Positions 59,690 to 64,000 of a DNA stretch of 64,000 nucleotides are shown here, one piece after another; the stretch's first letter is position 1, and the number at the start of each line of letters is the position of its first letter. The notes under the pieces were generated by a model. That model had not been told where the DNA came from. It was given only the letters and a program-made list of their open reading frames with translations, and did no database searches. The stretch covers positions 35,167,546-35,231,545 of the forward strand of contig NC_053400.1 of the NCBI RefSeq assembly GCF_016859285.1, in the 5' to 3' direction. Source of the stretch: Xiphias gladius (Eukaryota > Chordata > Actinopteri > Istiophoriformes > Xiphiidae). Position numbers and translations under genes: made by a program.

Positions 59690-60330
59690 GGGTTCCTTGA
59701 GGTTGTTTCAGTGTGTCCTTGAGAAGCTTCTAGGAGTCTTAGATGAGGTTCTATCTATCCTTGAAGGGGATCTAGGTATCCTTGATGTGGTTGTAAAGAT
59801 GTTTTAAGATGTTTAAAGGCTCTACACGTCCTTGAAGAGGTCTGAACAATCCTTGTGTAGGGTTTAAGGGTCCTTAAAGATGTTCTATGTGTCCCTTGAG
59901 TAGGTTTTAGAGGTCTTTGAATAGGTTCTAAGGGGGCTTTATGAGTAGGGGTCTTTGACAAGGTTCAATGGGTTCTTGAGGAGGGTATAAGGATCCTCGA
60001 AGAAGTTCTAACGCTCCTCCAAGAGGTTCTGTGGGTCCTTGTCAATGTTCTGGTGATCTGTGAAGAGATCCTTGATGTTATAGGGGTCAGTGATGAGGTT
60101 CTAATGATCTTTCTAGGTGTTCTAAAGGTCCCTGTAGGGGTTCTTGTTAATTTATGAGGTTCTATGGTGGTTTCAGGGGTCCTTAATGAGGTTATAGGAG
60201 TCACTGAAAAAAATCTAGGCATCTTTGGTGAGGTTCCTTCTTGTTTCTAAGGGTCCTTGAAGACATTCAAGTTTCTTTTTTATTGAGGTTCTTGGTCTCC
60301 TGGATGAGATTCCAGGGATCCTTTATGAGG
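59690..60330. repeat. Degenerate minisatellite of about 21 bp
   Basis: Variants of GAGGTTCTAGGGGTCCTTGA repeat for about 640 bp with much divergence. Minus-strand frames read repeated RT/S/P-rich peptides because the period is near a multiple of three; this is not a gene. Confidence 0.85.
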
Positions 60331-60959
60331 TTAGGGGTTCTATTTCACAAAATGTAAGACCCAGTAGATGAAAAAAAAGAAAAGAAAAGAAGAGAAAAGA
60401 CAGTGGAGCGACAACAGTTTCACTGACTGAACTATTACAGCTGATTTCAGATCAGTAAACCTTGAAGTCACACCCCATGGTTGGGTACTCCTGGTGGATT
60501 CTGGGATTCTGTGATGTTTCTGCCCAAATATTGAGCAACATTTTCAAAAATGCTGCTGGTTTTGTTCTATTGCATAAAAGAAGTATTATTTTCTCTGAGA
60601 ACACAACATAACCACAGAGTGAAGGCCATCGTTGCTTCATCACTTGGAAACGCTGCAGCAACAAACTGTCGTCCAACTGTGAGCAGAGGCCATGTGACAG
60701 GAGGAGGAACTGAACGAACAATCAAACCTTTAAATAATGAGGTTTTAGAAGCTAATGATGAGAATCAAGAAACCTTCAGCAAACATTCTGTAGAAATGTG
60801 TTAGGAAACACACTGGGATTGTGAGGTGACGGTGCTTATCGTTGTAATCAGGGGACAGAGGATAGTGACAGAGAAACCAAGTGAACTCATCTGCACTGAT
60901 TGGTTCTGTTTTTATATAAAACTGAAACCTGATGAACTTTCTGCTGATGCCAAGTGACT

Positions 60960-61570
60960 GAGAGCAGAGGAATAGGGAGAGGAGGAAGGTAGAGACGGAG
61001 GGAAGAACTCTGATGGCTAGAATAAGAGTGCAGAGAAAGGGGAGAAATGAAGGAAGAGAGAAAAGGGTAAATAAAGTGTTAGGGTTGCAAAACTAATAAG
61101 AAGAAAGGAAGAAAAGATAGAAATTAAGTGAAAAATGTAGAGGGACAAGGAATGACAGAAAAAAAGGAAGGAAAGGGAAAAAAGAAGGGAGGGGTTAATA
61201 AAATAAAAAGACAGAACAAAAGGTAGAAGGAAAGGAAGCAAGAAAAAAAGAGGGAGAAGGAACAAAAAAGGAAAGAAAGAAAGAAAAAGTAAAAAGACAC
61301 AAATGTAAAAGGAAGAGAAAATGAAAGGAAGGTAAGTTTAAAAGTTGTAGTTAAGGAATGACAAAAAACAAAAGGACAGACAGAAAAGTAAAAAGAAGAG
61401 ACGGAAAAAAATGTATACGGGAAAGAAAGAAATATGAAAGTAGGCAGGAATAAGATGTGGAAGGAAGGAAAAAGTTGGAGCAAGAAGGAAAGACAGGAAA
61501 GAATAAAAAGACAAAAAAAGAAAAAAGGACAGAAAACAAACCCACAATCGAAGGAGGGAAGAGTCAAAGA
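60960..61570. repeat. Polypurine (GA-rich) tract, about 600 bp
   Basis: The plus strand is almost all A and G (AAAGGAAGGAAAG, GAAAGAAAGAAAAAG). Minus-strand open frames full of F, S, L and P result from this bias. Confidence 0.92.
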
Positions 61571-61899
61571 AAAAATTGACTGAAAATTTGTCAGCAGATA
61601 CTGATACTGACAGATATTAACAGAACAGTTTTAAGATTTGAAGTCTAAACGCGGCCGAAGCTGTAGAATTCTTGCTCTCATTTCTGTTGGACAAGTTTTA
61701 CTGCAGCTGTGTAACTGAAAACTTTGGAGCAGAGATCTGTGTTTCCCTGAGAATCAGTCCTGGAAACTGGCCAGAGATCATCTCCTTCAACTGACTGATA
61801 TCCAGGAAACAACACGAGACATGTATGGGAAAACCACTGAAATACAGCTGCCCTCCTTTGCCTGACTGTACCTCCTGAATCATTTCCAAAACTCTTCTC

Positions 61900-62110
61900 A
61901 GCCATGTTCACCAACTTGGTCCAGACTGAAATCTTTCAACATCTGCTGGATGGATTGTGATGTGGTTCAGATATTCATGTTCCCCTCAGGATGAACTGTA
62001 ATAACTTTGATGATCTTCTGAACTTTCGTCCAGCGCCATCATCTGGTCAAAGTTTTAATTCGTCCAATCGTTTGGTTTATTAACAAATACCAGTCAGCTC
62101 TGACTGACGT
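61900..62110 (+). repeat. Teleost dispersed repeat, copy 2 of the 24.8-kb family
   Basis: CTGGATGGATTGTGATG, TTCATGTTCCCCTCAGGATG and AGCGCCATCATCTGGTCAAA are blocks of the same fish family. Confidence 0.55.
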
Positions 62111-64000
62111 ATCCGTCCCATTGAGGAAACAGAAGCTGTTGGGGGTTGTCAATTCCGGTATTTTTCAAACTGGGTCTTATTCAATTCACTTGAATGACCA
62201 CACAGCTAAACTGGGGGAATCGCATTCCAGCAAAGGGCCCTCAAATCAGATATCTAATAGAAAATATGACAATACACACACCATGGTGAGGGGTCAGACA
62301 AGGCCAAGGGCCGAGGAGTTCACGGTTTGTATGACAGGTTCTCCTGTACGGCAGTGATTTATGGCACCTCCCGGAACAGGACGTTAGCTGGGGGATTGCT
62401 CTGAAATTTTGTGATGTGGTCTATTTACAGTTTGTTCGGTATTTTATTGATGGAGATGGGGATTTGATGAATACGATGATTTGCTGACAGTCTATGTCTG
62501 ACTGTGTGAACTGTCGGACCAGAAAGGTATGGATGATGTGAGCAAAAACAGAGCAGGAGGTGTTGTCCCACTCTGGATTTTGTGGTCATTCTTCGCCACT
62601 TCATTGTAGAAATCTGTAAAACATGACTTCAACAAAAGACAAGATAAAATAGAGCAGCACAGGACCCCAAAACAGGGGCGGGGCCTTTTTCCTGTTGGAA
62701 AGTCAAACCACCTCTCTGTTGTCTCTTTCAGTCTGTGGGTCTTGCTCCTGTGTAGGGGGGTAGGGGGCCTTTTACAACTCTGTGTCCTGAAGCTCACTGT
62801 CTGGTTATCTGTCCAGGAGGATATTTGTTACAAACAGTAGCGATCCATTGATATTATATCATAAGATCATTTTTTATAGATGTTTATTTTGAATCCATTT
62901 ATTTCACTATTACACAACTGTTTTTATAAGTGTACCCCCATTCTCTGAATCCGTGGCGCTACTCTGACCTCCCCATTCAGAAGTTTGTAAACCTGTTCCC
63001 CCCCTAAAACTTTCCAAACAAACTTTAAATCCACGGAGACTGTTTTAAAGACTTGTTTCTGAGTCCTGGCTAACTACCTAGGGATGTACTAGTACTTATA
63101 GGTCAACTCACCAGCTAAACACACTGTAGCTGCTGGTTTGTTTGCTTGCGTGAGCTTGCGCGCCACTGCTCATTTAGCATGCTACAGAATCTTCCTTTCA
63201 TGTTTGTTGTTGTTTTCACGATTATAAACTCGTCTGACATTAAAAACAAAAGGATCTGACACCATTAGTCGCATTACTGTATGTGAAGGATTCATATGTT
63301 AGTGAAGGCCTGGACCACATTTCACTCCCTTTGCCGACTAAGAGTCTGAAGGCTTTGGGAGGTTTCCTCAACGTGCCGGCCTTGCAGGCAGCCTGCAGTG
63401 CTGCCCAGTCAGCGAGCCCTGTGACTTCAACACTCATCCTTCAAAGAATGTGCCTCTTTGTAGAACACTTCAATTAGCTTTCTAAGAGGTTTACTGGGGC
63501 CTTTTTTCCACACTCTGCTCCTATTTCCAGAGCGACACCACACTGACTGTTACCAGCTTTCAGTAGAGCCAATTAAGAATGCGCTGTTGATCGAGATCTA
63601 GGCCCTGGACCAGTTTTAAATCTCCTCTTATATATATCATCTGTTTTATTGCATCACAGCCAACGTTCACTGGGCCATGAGGGTGGAATGGCTTCCATGC
63701 TGAAATCAGACCTGAAGTAAAGGTTTGTTGTTTCCCCTTGAAATGACACATGAATTCATAAGAAGACGTCTCAGAGGAGGAGCGGTTGCATAACTCCCCT
63801 GTCTGTGGTGTTTGTGGCTTTTTGTGTTTGCATACAAGCAAAGATGTTGCAGCCAGTAAAGCTTCCTGAGGGCCACATGAAGAGAGGTGACGTTCGGACA
63901 TGGTCATGTGGGAGTCTCAGCGATTTTGAACCATGTTGCCATGACATCAGAAGAACTCCTGGAGCTCTCTGGCTTGGCCAATAGACAGCTTAGTTTTCAG
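62111..64000. other. Right end of window, nothing recognised
   Basis: Short open frames at 62121-62357, 63240-63477 and 63560-63907 match no family that I know and have no supporting start or splice context. Confidence 0.45.

Noticed and set aside
61124..61567. 147-residue F/S/L-rich minus-strand frame resembling a membrane protein
   Set aside because: It is the translation of the polypurine tract.

Overview
The window is nuclear DNA of a bony fish, most likely a percomorph teleost. It holds spliced vertebrate genes with long introns. It also carries fish-type repeats: L2-like LINEs, Tc1 transposons, a Penelope-like element, long (CA)n tracts and several short dispersed families. No prokaryotic, viral or organelle genes were seen. 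Gene models were built by reading exons and GT/AG splice sites by eye. Reading phases agree at every junction, and the two complete genes give proteins of the usual family length.

Layout from left to right. At 1-3.7 kb is the first coding exon of rab8b (minus strand) with its GC-rich promoter; the rest of that gene lies off the left edge. From 3.7 to 7.2 kb are repeats, including a decayed L2 LINE and a Tc1 transposase fragment. From 7.9 to 19.1 kb (minus) lies the whole idh3a coding region: 11 exons, 367 residues, the catalytic alpha subunit of mitochondrial NAD-dependent isocitrate dehydrogenase. From 21.2 to 30.3 kb (plus) lies the whole cib2 coding region: 6 exons, 187 residues, a calcium- and integrin-binding EF-hand protein. 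idh3a and cib2 are head to head with about 2.1 kb between their start codons, the same arrangement as in mammals. From 31.3 to 38.9 kb no gene was recognised, only repeats. From 38.9 to 52.8 kb (minus) lie exons 2-5 and a probable 3 kb 3'UTR of hsd11b2 (11-beta-hydroxysteroid dehydrogenase 2). Its first exon was not found. From 52.8 to 64 kb is either its first intron or its upstream region, holding minisatellites, a Penelope-like element with GIY-YIG nuclease remnants, a Tc1 fragment and a long polypurine tract.

The genes do not form one pathway. idh3a works in the TCA cycle, cib2 in sensory hair-cell transduction and integrin biology, hsd11b2 in glucocorticoid inactivation and fish androgen synthesis, and rab8b in membrane traffic. 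No convincing new biological system was found. The most interesting points are long TG tracts next to splice sites in idh3a and hsd11b2, a near-palindromic RFX X-box in a cib2 intron, a 36-bp minisatellite array in cib2, and the density of recognisable but broken retroelements.
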